Part shown: positions 27,778 to 35,625 of the stretch, one piece after another
Layout of the letters: every line of letters starts with the position of its first letter
Numbering within the stretch: the first letter of the stretch is position 1
Source: Parageobacillus sp. KH3-4
Lineage (GTDB): Bacteria > Bacillota > Bacilli > Bacillales > Anoxybacillaceae
DNA: 64,000 nt
Assembly: GCF_022846435.1 (NCBI RefSeq)
Contig: NZ_AP025627.1
Span: forward strand, 1,832,001 to 1,896,000
Direction of reading: 5' to 3'
Made by a program: the position numbers and the translations under genes
Notes under the pieces: model-generated
What the model was told of the DNA's origin: nothing
Database searches by the model: none
What the model saw: only the letters and a program-made list of their open reading frames with translations

Positions 27778-27849
27778 TGAATGAAACGAAAAATGATCAA
27801 TTCCTAATTCAGTCCATTAAACTTGGACCATCAAAATTGGGGATTTAAC

Positions 27850-27893
27850 CAAAAAAAAAGAAACGAACACTTGCGCGGGGACAAGTGTTCGTT
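27850..27893 (-). terminator. Terminator of the tre operon
   Basis: CGAACACTTG and CAAGTGTTCG form a perfect 10-bp stem with an eight-base loop. On the minus strand it is followed by TTTCTTTTTTTTT. Confidence 0.9.
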
Positions 27894-28606
27894 CACTTTC
27901 GTCTCGCGAAATCGACAAAACGGAATTTATCGAGGCGGTGGCGCGACTCCGTATACTGGAATAGCGTCGCATCATCTAAATAAACGAAATTTTTTACGAC
28001 AACGATGTGGTCATAACCGTTTAAATCCAAATATTTTCGATCCTCGTCATTGACTTTTTCAACGGTCATTTCTTTTTTCGCAAAACTGATTTTTAATTTT
28101 AACCGTTTCTCTAAATACTCATAAATGGAATCTTCGCATATTTCCCGCGTCAATGTCGGAACATATTTCTTATAGAAAAAATCTTTATCTAAAATGATCC
28201 GTTCTCCTTCAATTTCGCGGGAACGAATAACTTTCCATATTTCGTCTTTGTTTGTCGCGTGCAAATACCGCTTTAAATACGGATCCGGTTTAATGATTTC
28301 CAGTTCGTTGACGATCGTTTTTACAGGCTGTTTCATGTTTTGCGCCAATTCTTTAAAGCTAACTAACCCGGAAACCGGAAAGTCGTATTTGCCAACATCC
28401 AAAACGATCGAACCTTTTCCTTTCATTTTTTGGATATAGCCATGTTCGGATAGTAAATTTAGCGCTTTGCGAATCGTTTCTCTCGATGTGTGATACCGTT
28501 CGACAAGTTCGTTTTCCGACGGTAGTTTGTCATACGGCTTCCAATGCCCTTGACGGATTTTTTCGGCAAGATCGTGATAAATAGTTAAATATTTATTTTC
28601 ATACAT
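27893..28606 (-). CDS. treR: Trehalose operon repressor (GntR family)
   Basis: 237 residues from ATG 28606. The N-terminal winged HTH is YLTIYHDLAEKIRQGHWKPY, then LPSENELVERYHTSRETIRK. The C-terminal UTRA-type ligand domain should bind trehalose-6-phosphate and release DNA. GGTGAG precedes the start; an upstream in-frame ATG at 28654 would overlap treA. It is the last gene of treP-treA-treR, and two TTGTATATACAA palindromes upstream of treP are its expected operators. Confidence 0.92.
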   Translation of the reverse strand: MYENKYLTIYHDLAEKIRQGHWKPYDKLPSENELVERYHTSRETIRKALNLLSEHGYIQKMKGKGSIVLDVGKYDFPVSGLVSFKELAQNMKQPVKTIVNELEIIKPDPYLKRYLHATNKDEIWKVIRSREIEGERIILDKDFFYKKYVPTLTREICEDSIYEYLEKRLKLKISFAKKEMTVEKVNDEDRKYLDLNGYDHIVVVKNFVYLDDATLFQYTESRHRLDKFRFVDFARRK

Positions 28607-28628
28607 ATCGCTCACCGATAGTATTGTA

Positions 28629-30317
28629 TCACGATCTTGCCAAGTAATAAACAATCGATTCGTACGGGCGAAGCGTTATTTTCCGAAAATTGCTTGGTGA
28701 GTCATCATAGTTAGAAATCAATATTTCGCCCGTATAGCCGCTTACATCGACATCATCTGGCAAGACGAATGTCGTTTCTCTTCCGTAAAAATTGTTCACG
28801 ACAAGCAACTTTTCGTTCTCCCCATTTCGCAAATATGCAAAAATATCCGGATGATCTTCAAGCAATAGCTGATAATCTCCCGTCGTGATAATATCGTATT
28901 GTTTGCGCAATTGAATGAGCCGCTGATAATGATAGAAAACCGATGTCGGATCTTCCAGCGCTTTTTTCACGTTAATTTGTTGATAGTTCGGCGCAACGCG
29001 AATCCAAGGCGTGCCTGTCGTAAATCCGGCGTTTTCGCTATCGTCCCATTGCATCGGCGTCCGTGAATTATCGCGCGATTTCCGTTTTAAAATTTCAAGC
29101 ACTTCTTGCTCGCTTTTTCCTTGTTCTCGCAAAATGCGATACATATTGAGCGATTCCACGTCTCGGTAATCGTCAATCCGCTCGAATTTCGGATCGGTCA
29201 TACCGATTTCTTCGCCTTGATAAATATACGGAGTCCCTTGCATCATATGAATGACGGTCGCAAGCATTTTCGCCGATTCTTTATGATATTTCCCATCATC
29301 GCCGTAGCGCGATACAATTCGCGGCTGGTCATGGTTGCACCAAAACAGCGCATTCCAGCCGCCTCCTTTGTGCATCTCCACTTGCCATTTCGATAAAATT
29401 CGCTTCAAGGCAAGAAAATCAAAATCGGCGACCGCCCATTTTTCTCCGTTCGGGTAATCGACCTTTAAATGATGGAAATTAAAAACCATATTTAACTCAT
29501 GGCGTTCTGGATTGGTATATTTAATGCAATGGTCAATTGTGGTGGATGACATTTCCCCGACCGTCATAACATCGTATTTTGAAAACACTTCCCGGTTCAT
29601 CTCATGCAAAAATTCATGGATGCGCGGCCCATCCGTGTAAAACTTGCGGCCGTCGCCCGGCGGCACCGAACCGTCATCATCGAGAAAACGTTGATCTTTG
29701 GACAACAAATTGACGACATCTAAACGGAAGCCGTCCACTCCTTTTTGAAACCAAAAATGCATCATGTCATAAACGCGGCGGCGCAATTCTTCGTTTTCCC
29801 AGTTTAAATCCGCTTGCGTCACGTCAAATAAGTGCAAATAATATTGCCCTGTTTTCTCATCGTACTCCCACGCCGAACCGCCAAACTTCGACTGCCAATT
29901 CGTCGGAGCGCTTCCGTCCGGCTTTGGATCACGCCAAATGTAAAAATTACGATACGGATTGTCTTTTGATGTCCGCGCCTGCTTAAACCATTCATGTTCC
30001 GTAGACGTATGGTTGACAACCATATCCATAATTAATTTCATGCCGCGCCGATGTACTTCTTCCAACAAGCGATCAAAATCCTCCATCGTCCCATACTCAT
30101 CGTGAATTTGAAAATAGTCGCTAATATCATAGCCATTGTCACGCTGTGGCGACTTGTAAATCGGCGTCAGCCAAATGACGTCCACGCCGAGCTGTTTCAA
30201 ATAATCGAGCTTTTCGATAATTCCCGCTAAATCGCCGATTCCATCGCCGTTTGTGTCATTAAAGCTTTTTGGATAAATTTGATATACGACCGCTTTTTTC
30301 CACCATGGCTGCTGCAT
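28629..30317 (-). CDS. treA: Trehalose-6-phosphate hydrolase (phospho-alpha-(1,1)-glucosidase)
   Basis: 562 residues, usual for GH13 oligo-1,6-glucosidase relatives. It splits trehalose-6-P to glucose and glucose-6-P in the cytoplasm. GH13 regions: MDMVVNHTS (region I), GFRLDVVNLL (nucleophile Asp), MTVGEMSS (acid/base Glu) and FWCNHDQPRIVSRYG (stabilising Asp). Start ATG 30317 with AGGTGATG upstream. It is 120 bp downstream of treP, with a Ter-like site in the gap. Confidence 0.93.
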   Translation of the reverse strand: MQQPWWKKAVVYQIYPKSFNDTNGDGIGDLAGIIEKLDYLKQLGVDVIWLTPIYKSPQRDNGYDISDYFQIHDEYGTMEDFDRLLEEVHRRGMKLIMDMVVNHTSTEHEWFKQARTSKDNPYRNFYIWRDPKPDGSAPTNWQSKFGGSAWEYDEKTGQYYLHLFDVTQADLNWENEELRRRVYDMMHFWFQKGVDGFRLDVVNLLSKDQRFLDDDGSVPPGDGRKFYTDGPRIHEFLHEMNREVFSKYDVMTVGEMSSTTIDHCIKYTNPERHELNMVFNFHHLKVDYPNGEKWAVADFDFLALKRILSKWQVEMHKGGGWNALFWCNHDQPRIVSRYGDDGKYHKESAKMLATVIHMMQGTPYIYQGEEIGMTDPKFERIDDYRDVESLNMYRILREQGKSEQEVLEILKRKSRDNSRTPMQWDDSENAGFTTGTPWIRVAPNYQQINVKKALEDPTSVFYHYQRLIQLRKQYDIITTGDYQLLLEDHPDIFAYLRNGENEKLLVVNNFYGRETTFVLPDDVDVSGYTGEILISNYDDSPSNFRKITLRPYESIVYYLARS

Positions 30318-30404
30318 TGCATCATCACCTCGTTCGGTTATTATAGAGATATTATGGATAAAAACGATACCATTGGCTGACACTCGCCAATGGCATGTTT
30401 AATT

Positions 30405-30433
30405 GATTATTTAGAACATAGTTTTATACATTC
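30405..30433 (-). other. Replication terminator (Ter) site 3, inside the tre operon
   Basis: Minus strand CTATGTTCTAAATAATC preceded by GAATGTATAAAA. It differs from sites 1 and 2 by one core base (T for G) and has the same orientation. It starts just after the treP stop codon. Confidence 0.78.
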
Positions 30434-30437
30434 TATA

Positions 30438-31853
30438 TTAGCGATTCTCTTTGCGGAACTTGCCGAATACAAACGTTAAAACAAACGGTACGATGATTGC
30501 GATCGCCATTCCGATAAAGAACGGCACCCATTTTTGCGGCACGATCGATAAAAATCCAGGCAACCCGCCAACGCCAATCGATGGCGCGATCACTTTATTC
30601 AGCGTTATAAACATTCCGGCAATCGCTGCGCCGGTCATCGCCGAAATAAACGGATAGCGGAAACGCAAATTCACCCCGAACATCGCCGGTTCGGTAATGC
30701 CAAGATAAGCCGACACCGCAGACGTGAAAGAAAGGCCTTTTAATTTTTCATCTTTGGCGACAAACATCATCGCCAATGCCGCAGAACCTTGGGCAATGTT
30801 TGACATGACAAGGATTGGCCATAAGAACGTACCGCCTGTGTTTGCTATCAACTGCAAGTCGACCGGCAAAAACGTATGATGCATTCCTGTGACGACAAGC
30901 GGTGCGTACAACGCGCCATACAAAAAGCCGCCAATCGCCGGAACATTATCAAAAATGCTAACAAATACATGCGTAATCGCGTTTCCGATCGCGAATGTAA
31001 TCGGACCAATCGCAATGAATGCTAAAAAGCCTGTGATTAATAACGCAATCGGCGCGACAAGCAGCAATTGAAACGCATCCGGTATGCGTTTGCGCAAAAA
31101 TTGCTCGATTTTCGCCAGGACGTAAGCGGCGACAAGCACCGGCAGCACTTGGCCTTGATACCCGACTTTTTGTACTTCAAATCCGAATAAATTCCAAATA
31201 GGAATTTCGCCTTTTTCTTTCGCAGCTCCCCATCCCCATGCATTTAACAAATCTGGATGGACGAGCATCAACCCGAGGACAATTCCTAACAGCGGGCTTC
31301 CGCCAAACTTCGTCACCGCTGACCAGCCGATTAAACCAGGCAAGAAAACGAACGCCGTATTGGCAATAAGGTTGATCATATTGGCGAGATCTGCCCATTC
31401 TTTGTGCACTTCGACAAACGATTTTCCTTCGTAAAAAATATCCGGACCTGTTAAAATGTTGTTAATCCCCATCAACAAACCGGCTGTCACAATCGCCGGT
31501 AAAATCGGAATAAAAATATCCGCTAATATTTTAATGGCGCGCTGCAATGGGTTTAACTTCGCTTCCGCGGCATCTTTAATTTCTTGTTTCGTCGCTCTGC
31601 CGATCCCGGTCATTTCCACCATTTCGTTATATACTTTATCGACAAGCCCTTGTCCAATCACCACTTGAAACTGACCGTTCGCAGAAAACGAGCCTTTCAC
31701 AATATCCACGCTCTCTAACGCTTCTTTGTCGACTTTCCCCTCATCTTTCAACGCGAAGCGCAACCGCGTGACACAGTGGGTAGCGGCGACAATATTTTCT
31801 TTTCCGCCAATCGCTTCAACAATTTTGGCGACTGATTGTTCGTAAGCCCCCAT
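30438..31853 (-). CDS. treP: PTS trehalose-specific transporter, EIIBC
   Basis: 471 residues. It imports and phosphorylates trehalose to trehalose-6-P. The EIIB domain (residues 1-90) has the phosphorylated cysteine in VAATHCVTRLRFALKDEG. The EIIC domain (100-470) has about 10 helices with GMHHTFLPVDLQLIANTGGT and SAYLGITEPAMFGVNLRFRY. No EIIA is fused, so a shared EIIA-Glc is needed, as in Bacillus. ATG 31853 lies seven bases after AGGGGG. Two TreR operators and a cre lie upstream. Confidence 0.94.
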   Translation of the reverse strand: MGAYEQSVAKIVEAIGGKENIVAATHCVTRLRFALKDEGKVDKEALESVDIVKGSFSANGQFQVVIGQGLVDKVYNEMVEMTGIGRATKQEIKDAAEAKLNPLQRAIKILADIFIPILPAIVTAGLLMGINNILTGPDIFYEGKSFVEVHKEWADLANMINLIANTAFVFLPGLIGWSAVTKFGGSPLLGIVLGLMLVHPDLLNAWGWGAAKEKGEIPIWNLFGFEVQKVGYQGQVLPVLVAAYVLAKIEQFLRKRIPDAFQLLLVAPIALLITGFLAFIAIGPITFAIGNAITHVFVSIFDNVPAIGGFLYGALYAPLVVTGMHHTFLPVDLQLIANTGGTFLWPILVMSNIAQGSAALAMMFVAKDEKLKGLSFTSAVSAYLGITEPAMFGVNLRFRYPFISAMTGAAIAGMFITLNKVIAPSIGVGGLPGFLSIVPQKWVPFFIGMAIAIIVPFVLTFVFGKFRKENR

Positions 31854-31892
31854 CACGAAATCCCCCTAACTCCTTATAATTTAACCGCTTTC

Positions 31893-31907
31893 AGCAATCG
31901 CTTTCAA
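31893..31907 (-). promoter_or_regulatory. CcpA catabolite-responsive element (cre)
   Basis: Minus strand TTGAAAGCGATTGCT fits the consensus WTGNAANCGNWNNCW at every fixed position. It lies between the treP start and the operators, so glucose repression by roadblock or promoter occlusion is expected. Confidence 0.75.
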
Positions 31908-31908
31908 A

Positions 31909-31922
31909 CTTGTATATACAAG
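31909..31922. promoter_or_regulatory. TreR operator 1
   Basis: CTTGTATATACAAG is a perfect 14-bp palindrome identical in core to the known Bacillus tre operator (TTGTATATACAA). Confidence 0.88.
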
Positions 31923-31936
31923 CTATTTTCATTTTA

Positions 31937-31952
31937 ACTTGTATATACAAGT
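31937..31952. promoter_or_regulatory. TreR operator 2
   Basis: ACTTGTATATACAAGT, a perfect 16-bp palindrome (extendable to 18), centred 28-29 bp from operator 1, close to three helical turns. Confidence 0.88.
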
Positions 31953-32099
31953 TCGTCAATATGCATTTTCGACATTTTTCAACTTTTTTCGCTATCGATC
32001 ACTTTTTTTGTTATATTTTGTAATTTAGCAGGAAAATAAACCGTTTGCTTGGAAATAAACATATAACCATTTTGATAGAGAAAGGATGGACAAATTGCG

Positions 32100-32783
32100 A
32101 TGAAATCCTATACACTCCGCGAAGCCGCAAAAAAAGTGAAAGTCGCTCCGCGAATCCTAAAACAATGGGAAAAAGAATTTGCGCAATACATTACGGTTCC
32201 ACGGACAAAACAAGGAGCGCGCATTTACAACGACGCGTTATTGGAACAATTTATAAAAATTAAACAATGGTTCTCTGAGAAAAAAACAAAACATGATATT
32301 ATTCAATATTTGCAGGAGGAACAGCAAAACACCGGACTGGAGGGAGAAGTGATCGACACGCCGCGTCCTTTGCGTCATGATTCTTACCACATAGCGGAAC
32401 AATTGGCGAGGACGATGAAAGAAGAAATCGTCGGTGAACTCAAAAAAGAAACGACAGAAGCGGTGCAACAAGCAGTGGCAGAAATGAAAACATACATGGG
32501 CGAAATTTGCGAAAACTCCGCATCCACTAAAAGAGAAATCCATCGCTCACTAGCGCGATATACAAAAACACTGCAGGAAGAGACCGAAGAAATTCATGAA
32601 CATCTCGACAATATCGTTACGTTTTTACAAGAAGAAAAAACGAAGCGGGAAGAAGAACAAAGACGCTATGAAGAACAAATTATAGAGCGCGAAAAAGCGT
32701 TTCGCGAACTTGTTCTTTCTTTCCGCCAAGCAGCGTCCAGCGCCAGCGTGAAACGTTCGAATAAATGGTGGAAATTTTGGTAA
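32100..32783 (+). CDS. MerR-like HTH protein with long coiled coil (RacA/DUF3967-type)
   Basis: 227 residues. Residues 1-65 form a MerR-like DNA-binding domain (YTLREAAKKVKVAPRILKQW, then EKEFAQYI..RTKQGARIYND). Residues 95-210 are strongly helical and charged, predicted coiled coil (EEEQRRYEEQIIEREKAFRE). The tail SNKWWKFW resembles short aromatic/basic membrane-anchoring tails. The plan recalls RacA, which anchors chromosomes to the cell pole, and plasmid DUF3967 proteins. Function not proven. + strand against the local trend; AAAGGATGG upstream. Confidence 0.72.
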   Translation: MKSYTLREAAKKVKVAPRILKQWEKEFAQYITVPRTKQGARIYNDALLEQFIKIKQWFSEKKTKHDIIQYLQEEQQNTGLEGEVIDTPRPLRHDSYHIAEQLARTMKEEIVGELKKETTEAVQQAVAEMKTYMGEICENSASTKREIHRSLARYTKTLQEETEEIHEHLDNIVTFLQEEKTKREEEQRRYEEQIIEREKAFRELVLSFRQAASSASVKRSNKWWKFW

Positions 32784-32784
32784 C

Positions 32785-32818
32785 AAAAACAACTCGGCAT
32801 ATCGCCGAGTTGTTTTTA
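32785..32818. terminator. Bidirectional terminator
   Basis: AAAACAACTCGGC and GCCGAGTTGTTTT form a perfect 13-bp stem with a six-base loop, shared by the convergent coiled-coil and PilZ genes. Confidence 0.92.
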
Positions 32819-33181
32819 ACGCTGTCGGTGAAGAGCCGCGTGTCGTTTAATCTCACTGATAAGCTTTTCCTCTTGTTCATTCGAAATCAACAGCCGCACC
32901 CCGTAATAATACGTTCGCACAAATGGCCTCTCCCATACAACTTTTCCTGAAAAACGAAACGGCACATCATTGAGCATAAATGTTACTTCAATCTCTTTAT
33001 TATGCTCGCAAGGAATCCGTGATAGGGTTTCCAGTTTCATTCCATGTGGGCTAATATCATGAATATGGGCGCTTTTTTCCTCGATTTCTATATATTTTTC
33101 ATCATTGTGCACAAGGCGGAATGTGCATGGAAGCGGCTGGCCAAATTGATAGCGAAACGCTTCTTGGCGCCTAAATCTCAT
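32816..33181 (-). CDS. PilZ domain protein
   Basis: 121 residues from ATG 33181 after AGGAGACGAA. PilZ c-di-GMP binding signatures are present: an N-terminal arginine motif in RFRRQEAFRYQ and HDISPHGMKLE (D/NxSxxG). The start overlaps the parC stop by four bases (ATGA), implying translational coupling in parE-parC-pilZ. A longer in-frame start lies inside parC and lacks support. It may transmit c-di-GMP levels to motility or surface behaviour; the partner is unknown. Confidence 0.85.
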   Translation of the reverse strand: MRFRRQEAFRYQFGQPLPCTFRLVHNDEKYIEIEEKSAHIHDISPHGMKLETLSRIPCEHNKEIEVTFMLNDVPFRFSGKVVWERPFVRTYYYGVRLLISNEQEEKLISEIKRHAALHRQR

Positions 33182-35625
33182 TTCGTCTCCTCTTTTCCTA
33201 ATATGTTGGATGGTTGTTTCCACATATCGATTACGTTTCCAGCCTCATCGTTATCAATCACAAAAGAACCATTGCTGTAACGATCGGCAACGCGCAACGA
33301 AGAAACGGAAAGCGTCTCGATCGCTCCTGTTTCTGTGCGAATAAACAACATATCATCGTTTCTATCCGTCAAAACGGAAGCAACGATGCGGTGCGGGTTT
33401 GTCTTTAACTCGCGCAGCATGACTACTCCGCGCTTGGCGCGCGACGTTTTCGCAAATTCGCTCAATGGCATTTTTTTCACGGCACCACGTTGAGTTGCGA
33501 TGACTAAATACCGTTCGCCTTCATCCACGATTGAATGCGCGGAAACGACATGATCCCCTTCTTTTAAATTGATCCCTTTCACTCCAGCAGCACGCACGCC
33601 GACCAGACTTATTTCCGCTTCATCAAACCATAATCCGTATCCTTGGTTCGTTATAAGCAATAGGCTTTGTTGCCCATCCGTCGCATACACATGTATGACT
33701 TCATCGCCTTCTTTGACATTGATTGCCACAAGCGGCCGCGTATAGCGTTGCACTTTATATTGAGATAGCTCCGTGCGCTTCACCATGCCTTGTTTGGTGA
33801 CAAAAATAAGGCTTAACGGTTCATCAAACCGTTTGACAGGAACGGCGGCGATAATCTCATCATCGCGGTCAAGCGGGATCAAATTGGAAATATGCTGGCC
33901 GACATCCTTCCAACGAATATCCGGCAGCTCATAAACTGGGCAGTACAAGTAGTTGCCTTTTCTCGTAAACAATAATAATACGTCGGTTGTGTTCATTTCC
34001 ATTTGCGAAAGCAGCCGGTCCGATTCTTTCATGCCGAAATCTTGGCCGTTTGAAGCGCTGTAGGAACGGTAGCTCGTCCGTTTCACATATCCTTCTTTCG
34101 TCACGGTGACAATGACGTCTTCTGATGGAATCATCACTTCCAAATTAATTTTTATTTCTTCGATTTCATCTTCAATCACCGTTTTTCGTTCATCGGCATA
34201 TTGCTTTTTCATCGCTTTTAATTCTTTTTTAATAACAGCAAGCAATTTCTTTTCACTATTTAAAACAGTGGTCAGTTCCTGAATCGTTTTTTCTAGCTGT
34301 TCCGCTTCTTGCCGCAACGCGGTAATATCCGTGTTCGTTAACCGATACAACTGCAGCGACATGATCGCTTCCGCTTGCGCTTCCGTAAACTCATATTTGG
34401 CGATTAAATTGTCTTTGGCGTCACGCTTATCGCGGGAAGCGCGGATCGTTGCGATCACTTCGTCTAAAATAGATAAAGCTTTCATTAATCCTTCGACAAT
34501 ATGCTGGCGCTCATACGCTTTTTTCAGCTCGTATTGCGAGCGGTTTGTCACCACTTCTTTTCGGTGTTCGATATACGCGTCCAACAATTCCGGAAGGCTC
34601 AACAGCTTCGGACGGCGCTGATGAATCGCGACCATATTAAAATTGTACGGCACTTGCAAATCGGTGTTTTTATATAAATAGTTTAAAATTCCTTCCGCAT
34701 CGGCATCTTTTTTTAGCTCAATGACAATGCGCAGCCCGGTGCGGTCCGTTTCGTCGCGGACGTCGGCAATACCGTCCAGCTTTTTATCAAAGCGAAGCTC
34801 ATCGATTTTTTTGACGAGATTCGCTTTATTCACCTCATACGGAAGCTCTGTGATGATGATTTGCTTTTTTCCGCCTTTTCCTTGTTCAATCGCCGCTTTG
34901 CCGCGGATCATGATTTTGCCTTTTCCTGTTTCATACGCTTTTTTTATGCCGTCTTTCCCTTGAATAATGCCGCCTGTTGGAAAATCCGGGCCTTGAATCA
35001 CGGTCATCAGCTCATCGACCGTGCAATTTGGCTTGTCAATGCGCATAATCACCGCATCAATGACTTCGCCTAAATGATGTGGCGGAATTTCGGTCGCGTA
35101 TCCTGCCGAAATGCCAGTAGAACCGTTCACTAGTAAATTTGGAAACATCGCCGGCAGCACGACCGGCTCGTTCGTCGTATCGTCAAAGTTGGGGACAAAT
35201 TCGACGGTCTGTTTCTCAATATCGCGCAGCAACTCCAAGGCGATTGAAGACAAGCGCGCTTCCGTATAACGCATCGCCGCCGGCGGATCGCCGTCAATGC
35301 TTCCGTTATTGCCATGCATTTCAATTAATACATTGCGCAGCTTCCAATCTTGGCTCATCCGCACCATCGCCTCATAGACAGACGAATCTCCGTGCGGATG
35401 GAAGTTTCCGATCACATTACCGACCGTTTTCGCCGCTTTGCGGAACGGCTTATCCGCCGTATTTCCGTCGATGTACATCGCATATAAAATGCGGCGCTGC
35501 ACCGGCTTTAGTCCATCGCGGACATCAGGAAGCGCGCGTTCTTGAATGATATATTTGCTGTAGCGCCCAAAACGGTCGCCAAGCACGTCCTCCAACGGCA
35601 AATCTAATAACCTTTCTGCCATCAA
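33178..35625 (-). CDS. parC: DNA topoisomerase IV subunit A
   Basis: 815 residues. With ParE it decatenates replicated chromosomes. The catalytic tyrosine is in PAAMRYTEARLSS, and the quinolone-resistance region NFHPHGDSSVYEAMVRMSQD has the wild-type Ser and Glu. The C-terminal beta-pinwheel repeats (DVLLLFTRKGNYLYCPVYEL and later) fit ParC rather than GyrA; the GyrA box is not obvious. Its start overlaps the parE stop by four bases. Near-terminus location suits decatenation but is not required. Confidence 0.95.
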   Translation of the reverse strand: MMAERLLDLPLEDVLGDRFGRYSKYIIQERALPDVRDGLKPVQRRILYAMYIDGNTADKPFRKAAKTVGNVIGNFHPHGDSSVYEAMVRMSQDWKLRNVLIEMHGNNGSIDGDPPAAMRYTEARLSSIALELLRDIEKQTVEFVPNFDDTTNEPVVLPAMFPNLLVNGSTGISAGYATEIPPHHLGEVIDAVIMRIDKPNCTVDELMTVIQGPDFPTGGIIQGKDGIKKAYETGKGKIMIRGKAAIEQGKGGKKQIIITELPYEVNKANLVKKIDELRFDKKLDGIADVRDETDRTGLRIVIELKKDADAEGILNYLYKNTDLQVPYNFNMVAIHQRRPKLLSLPELLDAYIEHRKEVVTNRSQYELKKAYERQHIVEGLMKALSILDEVIATIRASRDKRDAKDNLIAKYEFTEAQAEAIMSLQLYRLTNTDITALRQEAEQLEKTIQELTTVLNSEKKLLAVIKKELKAMKKQYADERKTVIEDEIEEIKINLEVMIPSEDVIVTVTKEGYVKRTSYRSYSASNGQDFGMKESDRLLSQMEMNTTDVLLLFTRKGNYLYCPVYELPDIRWKDVGQHISNLIPLDRDDEIIAAVPVKRFDEPLSLIFVTKQGMVKRTELSQYKVQRYTRPLVAINVKEGDEVIHVYATDGQQSLLLITNQGYGLWFDEAEISLVGVRAAGVKGINLKEGDHVVSAHSIVDEGERYLVIATQRGAVKKMPLSEFAKTSRAKRGVVMLRELKTNPHRIVASVLTDRNDDMLFIRTETGAIETLSVSSLRVADRYSNGSFVIDNDEAGNVIDMWKQPSNILGKEETK

